Below are positions 15,947-23,322 of a DNA stretch of 35,520 nt, in pieces. The translations under genes were made by a program, and so were the position numbers. The notes below the pieces were generated by a model. That model was not told where the DNA came from, searched no databases, and saw only the letters and a list, made by a program, of their open reading frames with translations. The stretch's first letter is position 1, and each line of letters starts with the position of its first letter. Source of the stretch: JALOAT01 sp041677345 (GTDB lineage: Bacteria; Pseudomonadota; Gammaproteobacteria; Thiohalomonadales; Thiohalomonadaceae). The stretch spans positions 1 to 35,520 of the forward strand of contig JBAYQE010000019.1 in NCBI GenBank assembly GCA_041677345.1. Direction: 5' to 3'.

Positions 15947-16561
15947 TCAGGGGTGCCAGTCGTCCGGGACGCCGTAATGACGCCGGGTCTCCGGTGTGAT
16001 CCGCACACCAGGCTTGTTGACGATCTGCACCGAGGTGGCCTGCAGGCCGTCATCACCCAATTCGGCCTCGTAACGCACCTCGGTGCCCAGTGACAGGCGG
16101 TCGAAATCCCCGTGCAGGACGGCGTTGCGATGGAAATAGATCTCCTCGCCATACACGGTCTTCAGGAAGCCGTAGTCCTGATCGGGGAGCAGCTTGAACA
16201 CCAGCGCCAAGTCCTCGTCGTGGAACTTCACGTCGCCCCGACGCAGGTTCTTGGCCTTGATGAGTTGGCGCTCCATGGCCTTGAAGGCCTCGCGAAGCAC
16301 ATTGCGCAACTCCGACTGGCCGGGCACCTCCACCGGCTCCACCACGGCGGCCAGGTCCATCTGCGGCGGCAAGGTGACTTCGACCACTACGTGATAGGGT
16401 TGGCCCGACTGCTGGCTCCGGTGCGGGCGCGATACCGTGACCCGGCAGGAGATCATGTCATCGGCGTAACGCTCCAGACGCTCCACCTGCCTGCGGATGA
16501 AATTCTCGCTCCACTCGGAGCGGTCCACGTCCTGGAATCGGATGTCGAGAGGAACTTGCAC
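15947..16561 (-). CDS. HPF/RaiA ribosome-associated domain fused to a cold-shock domain
   Basis: The 204-residue protein combines an HPF/RaiA-type domain (residues about 1-105: MQVPLDIRFQDV, RVTVSRPHRSQQSGQPYHVVVEVTLP, LREAFKAMERQLIK) with a cold-shock-like OB domain (about 120-182). The latter contains DYGFLKT and EIYFHRNAVL in place of the RNP1 and RNP2 motifs, then LSLGTEVRYEAELGDDGLQA. HPF domains bind the small subunit of idle ribosomes and CSDs bind single-stranded RNA, so a ribosome-hibernation or stress role is likely. The start is GTG at 16561 with AGGAG upstream. It heads a run with DUF1992 and the SinR-like gene. Confidence 0.88.
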   Translation of the reverse strand: MQVPLDIRFQDVDRSEWSENFIRRQVERLERYADDMISCRVTVSRPHRSQQSGQPYHVVVEVTLPPQMDLAAVVEPVEVPGQSELRNVLREAFKAMERQLIKAKNLRRGDVKFHDEDLALVFKLLPDQDYGFLKTVYGEEIYFHRNAVLHGDFDRLSLGTEVRYEAELGDDGLQATSVQIVNKPGVRITPETRRHYGVPDDWHP

Positions 16562-16613
16562 GGACGATCTCCTCTGTTTACCTCAAGCATAGGAAGCCGA
16601 CGGACAGACCGCG

Positions 16614-18341
16614 TCATGCATGCCGGCGCAACAGCCTGCGCAATTCCGCGAGTGGTCGTGTATTCAACACATGGCGGGGCTCGAGCCAGCTGCGGCGCGC
16701 CTGCAGGATACCGTCATCGAGATTGGCGAAACTCTCGGTCCCGTGACCATCGCTGTCGATGGACAGCAGCACGCCCCGCTCACGCGCGAGCCTGCAGTAA
16801 GTCTCGTTGAGGTCCAGGCGGCGCGGCTGGCTGTTCAGCTCCAGGGCACAGCCGCATGCGGCGGCGCGGCGCATCACCGTCTCCATGTCGACCGCATAGC
16901 CCTCACGCTCCGGCCGGAAGCGCCCACCCGGATGGCCCAGGATGTGTACGGGATGGTCCATGGCGCGCAGCAGGCGATCGGTCTGGCGTCGGCGCGGCAA
17001 AGCGGTGGCCGTATGCACCGAGGCGACCACCAGGTCGAGGCTTGCGAGCACGGTGTCTGGCAAGGCCAGCGTTCCGTCCTCACGGATGTCCACCTCCACG
17101 CCCTTGAGCAGGGTAATGCCCTTCAACTCCTGGTTGAGGCGATCGATCTCCTCACCCTGTTCCTGCAGTCGCCGCGCATCCATGGGCTGGGCACCGGTCC
17201 CGTGCTCGGCGGCATGGTCGGTGATGGCGATGTATTCGAGACCCGCGGCGAGGGCGGCCTCGGCCATGGCACGCAGGGAGGCGCGACCATCGGAGGCCGT
17301 GGTGTGGGTGTGGAGGTCGCCGCGCAGATCGGTGCGCCGCACGAGGTGCGGCAGGCGACCTTCCAGGGCGGCCTCGATCTCACCCCGATCCTCGCGCAGC
17401 GCGGGTTCGATGAAGGGCAGACCTACCGCGGCGAACACGGACAGCTCCGTATCGCCGGCGATACGTTCGGCGCCGCGGAACACGCCGTATTCGTTCACCT
17501 TGAGGCCGCGCTGCTGACCGAGCCGGCGCACCCGCACGTTGTGGGCCTTGCTGCCAGTGAAGTAGTGCAGTGCCGCGCCGAAGCTCTGGGGCGGGACCAG
17601 GCGCAGGTCCACCTGCAGGCCGCCGCGCAACACCACGGCGGCGCGCGTGGGGCCGAGGGCGGTCACCTGGGCCACGGCCGGGAACGTGGTGAAGCCATCC
17701 ATCACCGCCTCGGGGGTCGCGGCGCTGACCAGCAGGTCCAGGTCGCCCACGGTGTCACGCCCACGCCGGTAGCTGCCTGCCACCACCACCTGTTCCACGC
17801 CGGGCACGGCGGCCAGGTGGCGCTCCAGGGCCTCGGCATGGGGACGCGCCTCATGCCGCGGAATTCGACGCTTCTTTTCGCGCCGGTCCGCCAGATGCTC
17901 CAGCAGGCGCTGCTCGGTCTTCACACCGAACCCACGCAGGCTGCGGATCCTGCCACCCTCGGCCGCAGCGCGCAGGTCGTCCAGGTCAAGGATGCCAAGC
18001 TGCTGATACAGCGCCCGCACACGCTTGGGGCCGAGGCCGGGGATGCGCAGCAGTGTCTCCAGGCTGGGCGGCACCTCCTGGTGCAATGCCTCGAGCGCGC
18101 CGATGGAACCGGTGTCGAGGGCCTCGGTGATCTTGCTTGCAAGGTCTTTGCCCACGCCGGGCAGGCTGGTCAGGGGCTCGCCGGCCGCGGCCATGTCGCG
18201 TACCTCGCGGCCGAGGCCACGCAGGGTGGCGGCGGCATTGCGATAGGCGCGCACGCGAAACGGGCTCGCATCCTCGATCTCCAGGAGATCGGCGATCTGC
18301 TCGAACAGGTGGGCGACATCCGTATTGGACAGGCGCAGCAC
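16614..18341 (-). CDS. polX: DNA polymerase X with PHP exonuclease domain (PolX)
   Basis: The 575-residue protein is a bacterial family X polymerase for gap-filling repair, with a C-terminal PHP 3'-5' exonuclease or phosphatase domain. The order is an N-terminal 8-kDa-like helical region, helix-hairpin-helix motifs (LTSLPGVGKDLA about 58, RIPGLGPKRV about 100), then the nucleotidyl-transfer motif GSYRRGRDTVGDLDLL with Asp200/Asp202. The third carboxylate, Asp245, is in QVDLRLV. The PHP domain starts GDLHTHTTASDG (about 341) and ends with LSIDSDGHG. The start is GTG at 18341, fixed by AGGAGG six bases upstream, not the ATG at 18368. Confidence 0.95.
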   Translation of the reverse strand: MLRLSNTDVAHLFEQIADLLEIEDASPFRVRAYRNAAATLRGLGREVRDMAAAGEPLTSLPGVGKDLASKITEALDTGSIGALEALHQEVPPSLETLLRIPGLGPKRVRALYQQLGILDLDDLRAAAEGGRIRSLRGFGVKTEQRLLEHLADRREKKRRIPRHEARPHAEALERHLAAVPGVEQVVVAGSYRRGRDTVGDLDLLVSAATPEAVMDGFTTFPAVAQVTALGPTRAAVVLRGGLQVDLRLVPPQSFGAALHYFTGSKAHNVRVRRLGQQRGLKVNEYGVFRGAERIAGDTELSVFAAVGLPFIEPALREDRGEIEAALEGRLPHLVRRTDLRGDLHTHTTASDGRASLRAMAEAALAAGLEYIAITDHAAEHGTGAQPMDARRLQEQGEEIDRLNQELKGITLLKGVEVDIREDGTLALPDTVLASLDLVVASVHTATALPRRRQTDRLLRAMDHPVHILGHPGGRFRPEREGYAVDMETVMRRAAACGCALELNSQPRRLDLNETYCRLARERGVLLSIDSDGHGTESFANLDDGILQARRSWLEPRHVLNTRPLAELRRLLRRHA

Positions 18342-18610
18342 GAACCACCTCCTGGGGCAAGTATGCACCCCGGGCAGGCGAGTGCAGGCTCAGGCCCGAG
18401 AGGCATCGAACAGGTGGCGCAATTCACCGAGGGAGACCTCCGCTGCCAGGCGCAGGATTTTCGCGTAGAGGTCCGGTATCACGCTGGCACGGCTGCGAAG
18501 GGACGCGCCGCTTGACCACCTCCATGTCGAAAGTCGCGATGGATGGGCCAACCGGCCGTTCGACGTGTCGGGCGGCTCGGCCGGTGCCAAGCTTACCCGC
18601 AGAGGCCGCC

Positions 18611-19054
18611 ATGAAGACGAGACACGCATCCATTCTGTCGGCGGGTGTGGTGCTGTTTCGGCAGGACAGCGTGCCGCCGCGCTGCCTGCTGCTGCGTGCC
18701 TACCGCAATTGGGACTTCCCCAAGGGACGGGTGGAGGCGGGTGAATCCCCTTTGGAGGCAGCGCAGCGGGAGTTGGCGGAAGAGACCGGCGTGACCCGGC
18801 TCAGTTTCGTGGCTGACGGGGACTGGCGCGAGACCGCGCCATACGCCGAAGGCAAGATCGCCCGTTACTATCTGGCCGTCACCGACGAAACCCGGGTGTA
18901 CCTGCCCGTGAACCCCATACTCGGGCGGCCCGAGCACCATGCCTTCCGCTGGGTGGATTGCCGTACCGCAGAGACCCTGCTGCCCCCACGCCTCATACCC
19001 ATACTGCGCTGGGCGTGTGCCGAAGTGAGCGCTTTACAGCCCATCCGATTCTAG
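18611..19054 (+). CDS. Nudix hydrolase
   Basis: The 147-residue enzyme contains a complete Nudix box, GRVEAGESPLEAAQRELAEETGV (GX5EX7REUXEEXGU), which binds metal and cleaves nucleoside-diphosphate-X compounds. It begins with KTRHASILSAGVVLF and the pre-box RAYRNWDFPKG, which recalls bis(5'-nucleosyl)-tetraphosphatase-type members. Exact substrate is not determinable. AGAGG precedes the ATG at 18611. It is divergent from polX. Confidence 0.92.
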   Translation: MKTRHASILSAGVVLFRQDSVPPRCLLLRAYRNWDFPKGRVEAGESPLEAAQRELAEETGVTRLSFVADGDWRETAPYAEGKIARYYLAVTDETRVYLPVNPILGRPEHHAFRWVDCRTAETLLPPRLIPILRWACAEVSALQPIRF

Positions 19055-19093
19055 ACTTTTCATGAGTAAGCCTATCAAGCTGAGGAGGTTGCC

Positions 19094-19318
19094 ATGGCTA
19101 TAGGTTCGGTCGGCAGTTCCGGCATGAAGGACGAGCACTACGATATCGTCAGTGCGCTCTACCATGCCTTGCAGGGCGCCGATGTGGCAGGCAAGTACAT
19201 CAGCGATGCCGAAAAGGAAGGCGACAAGGAAGTGGCGACGTTCTTCCATGAAGTTCAGGAAAAGAACCGCGAGCTCGCCATGAAGGCGAAGGAACTACTC
19301 GCCAAGCGCGTCCACTGA
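19094..19318 (+). CDS. Small helical protein (ferritin-like type) of unknown function
   Basis: The 74-residue protein is predicted as two antiparallel helices: EHYDIVSALYHALQGADVAGKYISDAEKEG and KEVATFFHEVQEKNRELAMKAKELL. The His/Glu-rich pattern (Y..H..LQGA, DAEKEGD, FFHEVQ) resembles short ferritin-like conserved proteins common in proteobacteria. Metal binding is speculative. The ATG at 19094 follows GAGGAGG. It lies 39 bases after the Nudix gene and is followed by a hairpin. Confidence 0.8.
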   Translation: MAIGSVGSSGMKDEHYDIVSALYHALQGADVAGKYISDAEKEGDKEVATFFHEVQEKNRELAMKAKELLAKRVH

Positions 19319-19325
19319 CGCCTGT

Positions 19326-19352
19326 GCGGCGAGGCGGGCAACGCCTCGCCGC
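19326..19352 (+). terminator. Hairpin after the small helical gene
   Basis: GCGGCGAGGCG and CGCCTCGCCGC form perfect 11-base arms with a 5-base loop, 8 bases after the stop codon. A short T-rich stretch (CATCTTTC) follows. Rho-independent termination is likely but may be incomplete, since the next gene begins at 19368. Confidence 0.65.
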
Positions 19353-19367
19353 CATCTTTCCGCCGGC

Positions 19368-20180
19368 GTGAACCGCACACTCACGCTCAACACCGGGCAG
19401 ACCATGCCCCGCCTGGGGCTGGGCACCTACCGCGCCCACGGTCGCGAGGCTCGACAGGCGGTGCTCTGGGCCCTGGAAGCTGGTTACCGCCTGGTGGACA
19501 CCGCACTCGCCTACGGCAATGAGCGCGAAGTGGGTGCCGCGCTACGCCAAAGCGGTGTGCCGCGTGAGGAGGTGTTCATCACCAGCAAGCTGGAGAACGA
19601 CGATCACGGCTATGCGAACACCTTCGAGGCCTGTGCACGCAGCCTGGAGAATCTCGGCACCGACTACCTGGACCTCTATCTCATCCACTGGCCCGTGCCG
19701 GGGTTGCGCGGAGAGACCTGGCGCGCCATGGAGCAACTGCATGCCGACGGCCGCTGCCGGGCCGTGGGTGTGAGCAACTACACCATCCGCCACCTGGACG
19801 AACTGCTCGCGACCTCCGCGCTGGTGCCGGCGGTAAACCAGGTGGAGTTCCATCCCTTCCTGTATCAGCGCGAGTTGCTCACCTGGTGCCGTGAGCGGGA
19901 CATTGTGCTGGAGGCCTACAGCCCGCTGGTCAAGGCCACGCGTTTCGATGATCCCACCCTCAGGGACATCGCCCGGAGCCACGGACGCACACCCGCCCAG
20001 GTGCTGCTGCGCTGGCACCTGCAGCGCGGGGTGGTGGCCATTCCCAAGTCGGTCCATCGGGCCTGGATCCACGAGAACGCCGGGGTGTGGGACTTTAACC
20101 TCCCGCAACAGGACATGGCCCGCCTCGATGCCCTGGACGAACGCCGCCACGTGGACTGGGACCCGAGCGACCTGCCCTGA
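19368..20180 (+). CDS. Aldo/keto reductase
   Basis: The 270-residue protein is an NADPH-dependent TIM-barrel aldo/keto reductase. The catalytic tetrad is visible: Asp in YRLVDTALAYGNE, Tyr in the same motif, Lys in FITSKLEN and His in YLIHWPVP. Also present are the cofactor motifs GVSNYTIRHLDELL, QVEFHPFLYQ and AIPKSVH. The short-chain class suggests a methylglyoxal or 2,5-diketogluconate-type substrate, not proven. The start is a GTG at 19368 without a clear Shine-Dalgarno. Confidence 0.93.
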   Translation: MNRTLTLNTGQTMPRLGLGTYRAHGREARQAVLWALEAGYRLVDTALAYGNEREVGAALRQSGVPREEVFITSKLENDDHGYANTFEACARSLENLGTDYLDLYLIHWPVPGLRGETWRAMEQLHADGRCRAVGVSNYTIRHLDELLATSALVPAVNQVEFHPFLYQRELLTWCRERDIVLEAYSPLVKATRFDDPTLRDIARSHGRTPAQVLLRWHLQRGVVAIPKSVHRAWIHENAGVWDFNLPQQDMARLDALDERRHVDWDPSDLP

Positions 20181-20314
20181 GCGGCCATGCCGGGCCTGTA
20201 TCTACCGCTATCCTGTGAGATCCTGATCACCCCTCCCATCCGCCCGGGTGGATTAACTGCGCGCGCTGGTGCAGCATCGGGGTTCGGGAGATCCGCCCTT
20301 GGGGGAATAACTTC

Positions 20315-20905
20315 ATGCGTTCGGGCATCTTTACTTCAGGCAGGACTGGGGAGGCCTGCGACGACATGTCCTTCATCGCATCCATCGGGCTCCGCAAACG
20401 TATCGAGCAGAACCGCACCCGCCTCTACCGCATGGCCTACGCCTGGTGCTATGACGCGGCCACCGCCGACGATCTGGTGCAGGAATGCCTCACGCGTGCC
20501 CTGCAGAACCTCGGCAAGCTGCGTGACCACGACCGCCTCGAGGTGTGGCTGTACAGCATCCTCAACAACTGCTGGCGTGAGCACCTGCGCCGGCGGCGCC
20601 CCAATGACGAATTCGATGAAGAGAAGTTCGTCTGTGACAACTGCCCCGAGACCCAGAGCTACCAGCAGGAGATCGTGCAGCGCGTGCGCGGTGCCATCGC
20701 CTGCCTGCCCATGGGACAGCGCAAGGTGGTTACCCTGGTGGACCTGGAGGGGTTCTCCTACGCGGAAGTGGCCGGCATCCTGGAAATCCCCATCGGTACG
20801 GTCATGAGCCGGCTGAGCCGCGCCCGCACGGAATTGCAGAAGCGTCTCGCGGACATCTCTCCCGCACAACAGGAGGCGACGCCGCGGCTCAGGAGGGTGA
20901 AATGA
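20315..20905 (+). CDS. ECF-type sigma-70 family RNA polymerase sigma factor
   Basis: The 196-residue protein has sigma-70 region 2 (YRMAYAWCYDAATADDLVQECLTRALQN, -10 recognition helix through LEVWLYSILNNCWREHLRR) and region 4 (IACLPMGQRKVVTLVDLEGFSYAEVAGILEIPIGTVMSRLSRARTEL). It has no region 1 or 3, as in ECF sigma factors. The ATG at 20315 has GGGGGA upstream, and an alternative ATG at 20366 follows GGGGAGG at longer spacing. The stop overlaps the next ATG by four bases (ATGA), so it is translationally coupled with its putative anti-sigma factor. Confidence 0.93.
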   Translation: MRSGIFTSGRTGEACDDMSFIASIGLRKRIEQNRTRLYRMAYAWCYDAATADDLVQECLTRALQNLGKLRDHDRLEVWLYSILNNCWREHLRRRRPNDEFDEEKFVCDNCPETQSYQQEIVQRVRGAIACLPMGQRKVVTLVDLEGFSYAEVAGILEIPIGTVMSRLSRARTELQKRLADISPAQQEATPRLRRVK

Positions 20906-21603
20906 ACGAGCGTTATTCCGATCGTCTGCAGGCCTTCGTGGACGGCCAGTTGGATCCCGAGGACCGGGCTCGGATGCTGGAGGAAATGGAACGGGATCCC
21001 GTACTGCGGGAACGCGCGTGCGAGTTGCGCGGACTGAAGGAGGCCGTGAGCTGCGCCTTCGAGAATCCCCCGGCACCACCGCGTGCGCAGCCCGCCGCGC
21101 GCCGGTCCTGGCGCAAGCTGTCCATCGGCGTGGCCGCCAGCCTGCTGCTGCCGCTGACCTTCATGCTGGGGCGCTGGAGCGCCGCACCGCCCGCGGATGA
21201 GTTCGCCGAGGTCACCCAGCCCGCCATGCAACTGGTTGCCGCACCCCGGGACAGCCGGCGCGTGGTGCTGCACGTGGATGAACACGATCTGGGCAAGTTC
21301 CTGGTGGCGCTGGAGAGCGCCGAAGAACTCATGTACTTCCTGCCTGAAGGCGAGGTGGAGATCATCGTCAACGCCGGTGGCCTCGACCTGGTGCGCAGCG
21401 ACCGCAGCCCCTATCGCGAGCGTGTGGCCGCCCTCATGGCGGAATACCCCGACATCCATTTCGTGGCCTGCAACATCACCCTGAACAAGCGACGCGTGCT
21501 GGGGGATGAGCCGGTACTGGTACGGGGCACGGAGGTGGCACCGTCCGCCGCCGAGCGCATCATCCAGCGCATGGAGGAGGGTTGGGTCTACCTGCGCGTA
21601 TGA
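20902..21603 (+). CDS. Membrane anti-sigma factor with C-terminal DsrE-like domain
   Basis: The 233-residue protein has three parts. Residues 1-55 (MNERYSDRLQAFVDGQLDPE through LRERACELRGLKEAV) look like an anti-sigma N-terminus of the type that grips a cognate ECF sigma. Residues 73-90 are one membrane helix (LSIGVAASLLLPLTFMLG). Residues about 118-233, predicted periplasmic, match the DsrE/YchN fold: RRVVLHVDEHDLGKFLVALESAEEL, VEIIVNAGGLDLVRSD, HFVACNITL with Cys190 at the usual active-cysteine position, and IIQRMEEGWVYLRV. The coupled sigma gene supports the assignment. DsrE proteins handle sulfur or form ligand-binding trimers, so a sulfur-sensing input is inferred. The N-terminus shows no zinc-binding His-x3-Cys-x2-Cys. 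Confidence 0.85.
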   Translation: MNERYSDRLQAFVDGQLDPEDRARMLEEMERDPVLRERACELRGLKEAVSCAFENPPAPPRAQPAARRSWRKLSIGVAASLLLPLTFMLGRWSAAPPADEFAEVTQPAMQLVAAPRDSRRVVLHVDEHDLGKFLVALESAEELMYFLPEGEVEIIVNAGGLDLVRSDRSPYRERVAALMAEYPDIHFVACNITLNKRRVLGDEPVLVRGTEVAPSAAERIIQRMEEGWVYLRV

Positions 21604-21747
21604 TGACCGTGCACCGGTGACTGCTCGCTGACGCATCACGGGGCCCCGAAGCCGAAGGGATCATGGCGCTTTTCGTGTGAATGGCATCACGCCATGGTGT
21701 AGGGCTTCTTGGCCAGAATGGGGCCGATTCCTCCTCCGTGCCCCGGT

Positions 21748-22329
21748 ATGGCGAAATATCAGAAACAATCGCACCTGTTCGGCGACGTGCAGGCGGAACT
21801 GGTGGACAGCCGCCACCTGCGGCTGCTGGAGCGGCGCCCCTTCGGACGGCCACGCGCGTTCATGGTGGACGTGGCCTGCATCGCACCCAATTTCCCCGTG
21901 GTAAGGCCTCGGGCAGGCACTTGGCTGCTTGCTGCCCTGCTCAGCGGTGCCGGCGCCGCGGCGGCGTTCTGGCTGACCTTGGGCGGTACAACCGCGGCGT
22001 GGTCGCCCGGGGCCCTGCTCACACTCGTCGCTGTGATCAGCGCGGTGATTTTCCGGGTACGGAGCGCACCCACATTGGTGCTCGTTACCCGCCACGCAGC
22101 CGTCCCCCTGCTGCACATCCGCCCCTACCGCCGCGACGACACCAGTCTTGCCCCCTTTCTCGACATCCTGCGTGTGCGCATCGCGGAGGTGGACACCAAG
22201 CGCGGGCTCACGCCCGAGCGCTTGCGTTCCGGTGAGATCAAGACCCTGCGCCGCCTCGCCTCCGAAAGTGTGCTGAGCCAAGGCGAGTACCAGAAGGCCA
22301 AGCAGGTGGTACTGCTCGCCGGTGCCTGA
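21748..22329 (+). CDS. Two-helix membrane protein with SHOCT-like tail
   Basis: The 193-residue protein has two hydrophobic helices (LLAALLSGAGAAAAFWLTLG and ALLTLVAVISAVIF) near the middle. A C-terminal LRRLASESVLSQGEYQKAKQVVL resembles a SHOCT motif. The N-terminal soluble part (GDVQAELVDSRHLRLLERR) is unassigned. I do not recognise the family. The ATG at 21748 is chosen over the in-frame start at 21709, which lacks a better site. Confidence 0.65.
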   Translation: MAKYQKQSHLFGDVQAELVDSRHLRLLERRPFGRPRAFMVDVACIAPNFPVVRPRAGTWLLAALLSGAGAAAAFWLTLGGTTAAWSPGALLTLVAVISAVIFRVRSAPTLVLVTRHAAVPLLHIRPYRRDDTSLAPFLDILRVRIAEVDTKRGLTPERLRSGEIKTLRRLASESVLSQGEYQKAKQVVLLAGA

Positions 22330-22394
22330 GCCTCCCCGGCGGATGCCGCGTGGCGTGGCTTTTGTTAACGTGCGGCCACCAGGAGGCAACCATC

Positions 22395-22952
22395 ATGGCC
22401 AAGCTCTATCCAGGCATCGACGCCGACATGGCGGCGTGGATCGCCGCCCAACCGATGTTCTTCGTCGCCAGCGCACCACTCGCTGCGGACGGCCACGTGA
22501 ACTGCTCGCCCCGGGGCCTCGACACCCTGCGGGTGCTCGGCCCGCACGAGGTGGCATGGCTCGACCTCACCGGCAGCGGCAACGAGACCGCCGCGCACCT
22601 TGCCGAGAACGGCCGCATCACGCTCATGTTCTGTGCCTTCAGCGGACGACCGCGCATCCTGCGCCTGTTCGGCCGCGGCGAGGTGCTGCTGCCCGGAAGC
22701 GAAGGGTTCCGCAACCTGCGTCCGCTCTTTCCAGCCGACCTGCCGGGCGTGCGCCAATTGGTGCGCGTGGACGTGACCCGGATACAGACCTCCTGCGGGT
22801 TCGGTGTCCCGCACATGCGCCTGGAGGGCCAGCGCACCGAGCTGACCGAGTGGGCGTTGCGCAAGGGTGAGGATGGGTTGGTCGGCTATCGCGCCGAACG
22901 CAACGCCCGCAGCATCGACGGCCTGAACGCCCCCGGCCATGCGGATGACTGA
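22395..22952 (+). CDS. Pyridoxamine 5'-phosphate oxidase-family (FMN-binding split-barrel) protein
   Basis: The 185-residue protein has the PPOX split-barrel pattern typical of short oxidase-like flavoproteins: MFFVASAPLAADGHVNCSPRGLDT, VAWLDLTGSGNETAAHLAENGRITLMFCAF, RILRLFGRGEVL and a late SCGFGVPHMRL motif. The SPRGLDT-type loop is common in this group, whose enzyme role is often unknown. True PNP oxidase activity is unlikely. AGGAGG precedes the ATG at 22395. Confidence 0.9.
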   Translation: MAKLYPGIDADMAAWIAAQPMFFVASAPLAADGHVNCSPRGLDTLRVLGPHEVAWLDLTGSGNETAAHLAENGRITLMFCAFSGRPRILRLFGRGEVLLPGSEGFRNLRPLFPADLPGVRQLVRVDVTRIQTSCGFGVPHMRLEGQRTELTEWALRKGEDGLVGYRAERNARSIDGLNAPGHADD

Positions 22953-23322
22953 GGCGGCCGACGCCCTAGCACAGCGCCGAGGCCTGCCGCAAGCCGCTGG
23001 CAGCCTTCCAGAGCCGGTTTATGCACAGAATGGCGCTCCAGACCGGGGACGGAGGAGCGTGGGCGACCGGCCTCTATCAGTATTCGCAGATATTCGCAAC
23101 CTATTGATTACTTGGTCTTTTTTTTGGTGGCTAAATTCTCACCGAATCAATGATAAGCAAGGCGTGACGCGGACTTGGGGCGGATAGCCCCAGTTCATCC
23201 ACACAGTTATCCACAGCTTTTGTGGATAAGGGATCTTCCCGAAGCGCGATAGGCAGTTAGGGCAAAAACCGCAAAGCGTTCTCAAATTCGCCCGCCCTAC
23301 GCTCGTGGTACATTGCCGCGCC
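22953..23322. other. AT-rich intergenic region with DnaA boxes upstream of priA
   Basis: This 370-base gap is unusually AT-rich for the window in 23075-23160. It contains a direct repeat TATTCGCA (23081 and 23091, ten bases apart), an eight-T run near 23118-23125 and an inverted repeat ATTGATT/AATCAAT (23103-23109 and 23145-23151). These are followed by the DnaA-box cluster at 23195-23229. I see no convincing gene in it. Confidence 0.6.
23195..23229. promoter_or_regulatory. DnaA-box cluster: two perfect inverted boxes plus one near match
   Basis: TTATCCACA (23207-23215) and its exact reverse complement TGTGGATAA (23221-23229) are separated by GCTTT. TCATCCACA (23195-23203) matches at eight of nine bases and lies 12 bases before the first. 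TTATCCACA is the strong DnaA-box consensus. The cluster lies about 95 bases upstream of the priA start codon. It could repress or activate priA or act as an origin-like or titration site; the gene context does not look like a standard oriC. Confidence 0.7.

Noticed and set aside
16620..18515. A 631-codon plus-strand open frame opposite polX
   Set aside because: It is exactly antisense to a well-conserved PolX with catalytic motifs. Its product is low-complexity Gly/Gln/His-rich, and long antisense frames are expected in GC-rich DNA.
18390..18530. A possible small minus-strand protein ending LRLAAEVSLGELRHLFDASRA
   Set aside because: The tail looks protein-like, but no start codon with a ribosome site lies in that frame near it, and the frame upstream is nonsense. 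It may be a gene remnant.
22939..23187. An 82-codon frame after the PPOX gene
   Set aside because: It overlaps the end of the PPOX gene, runs through the AT-rich regulatory region and has no ribosome site or motif.
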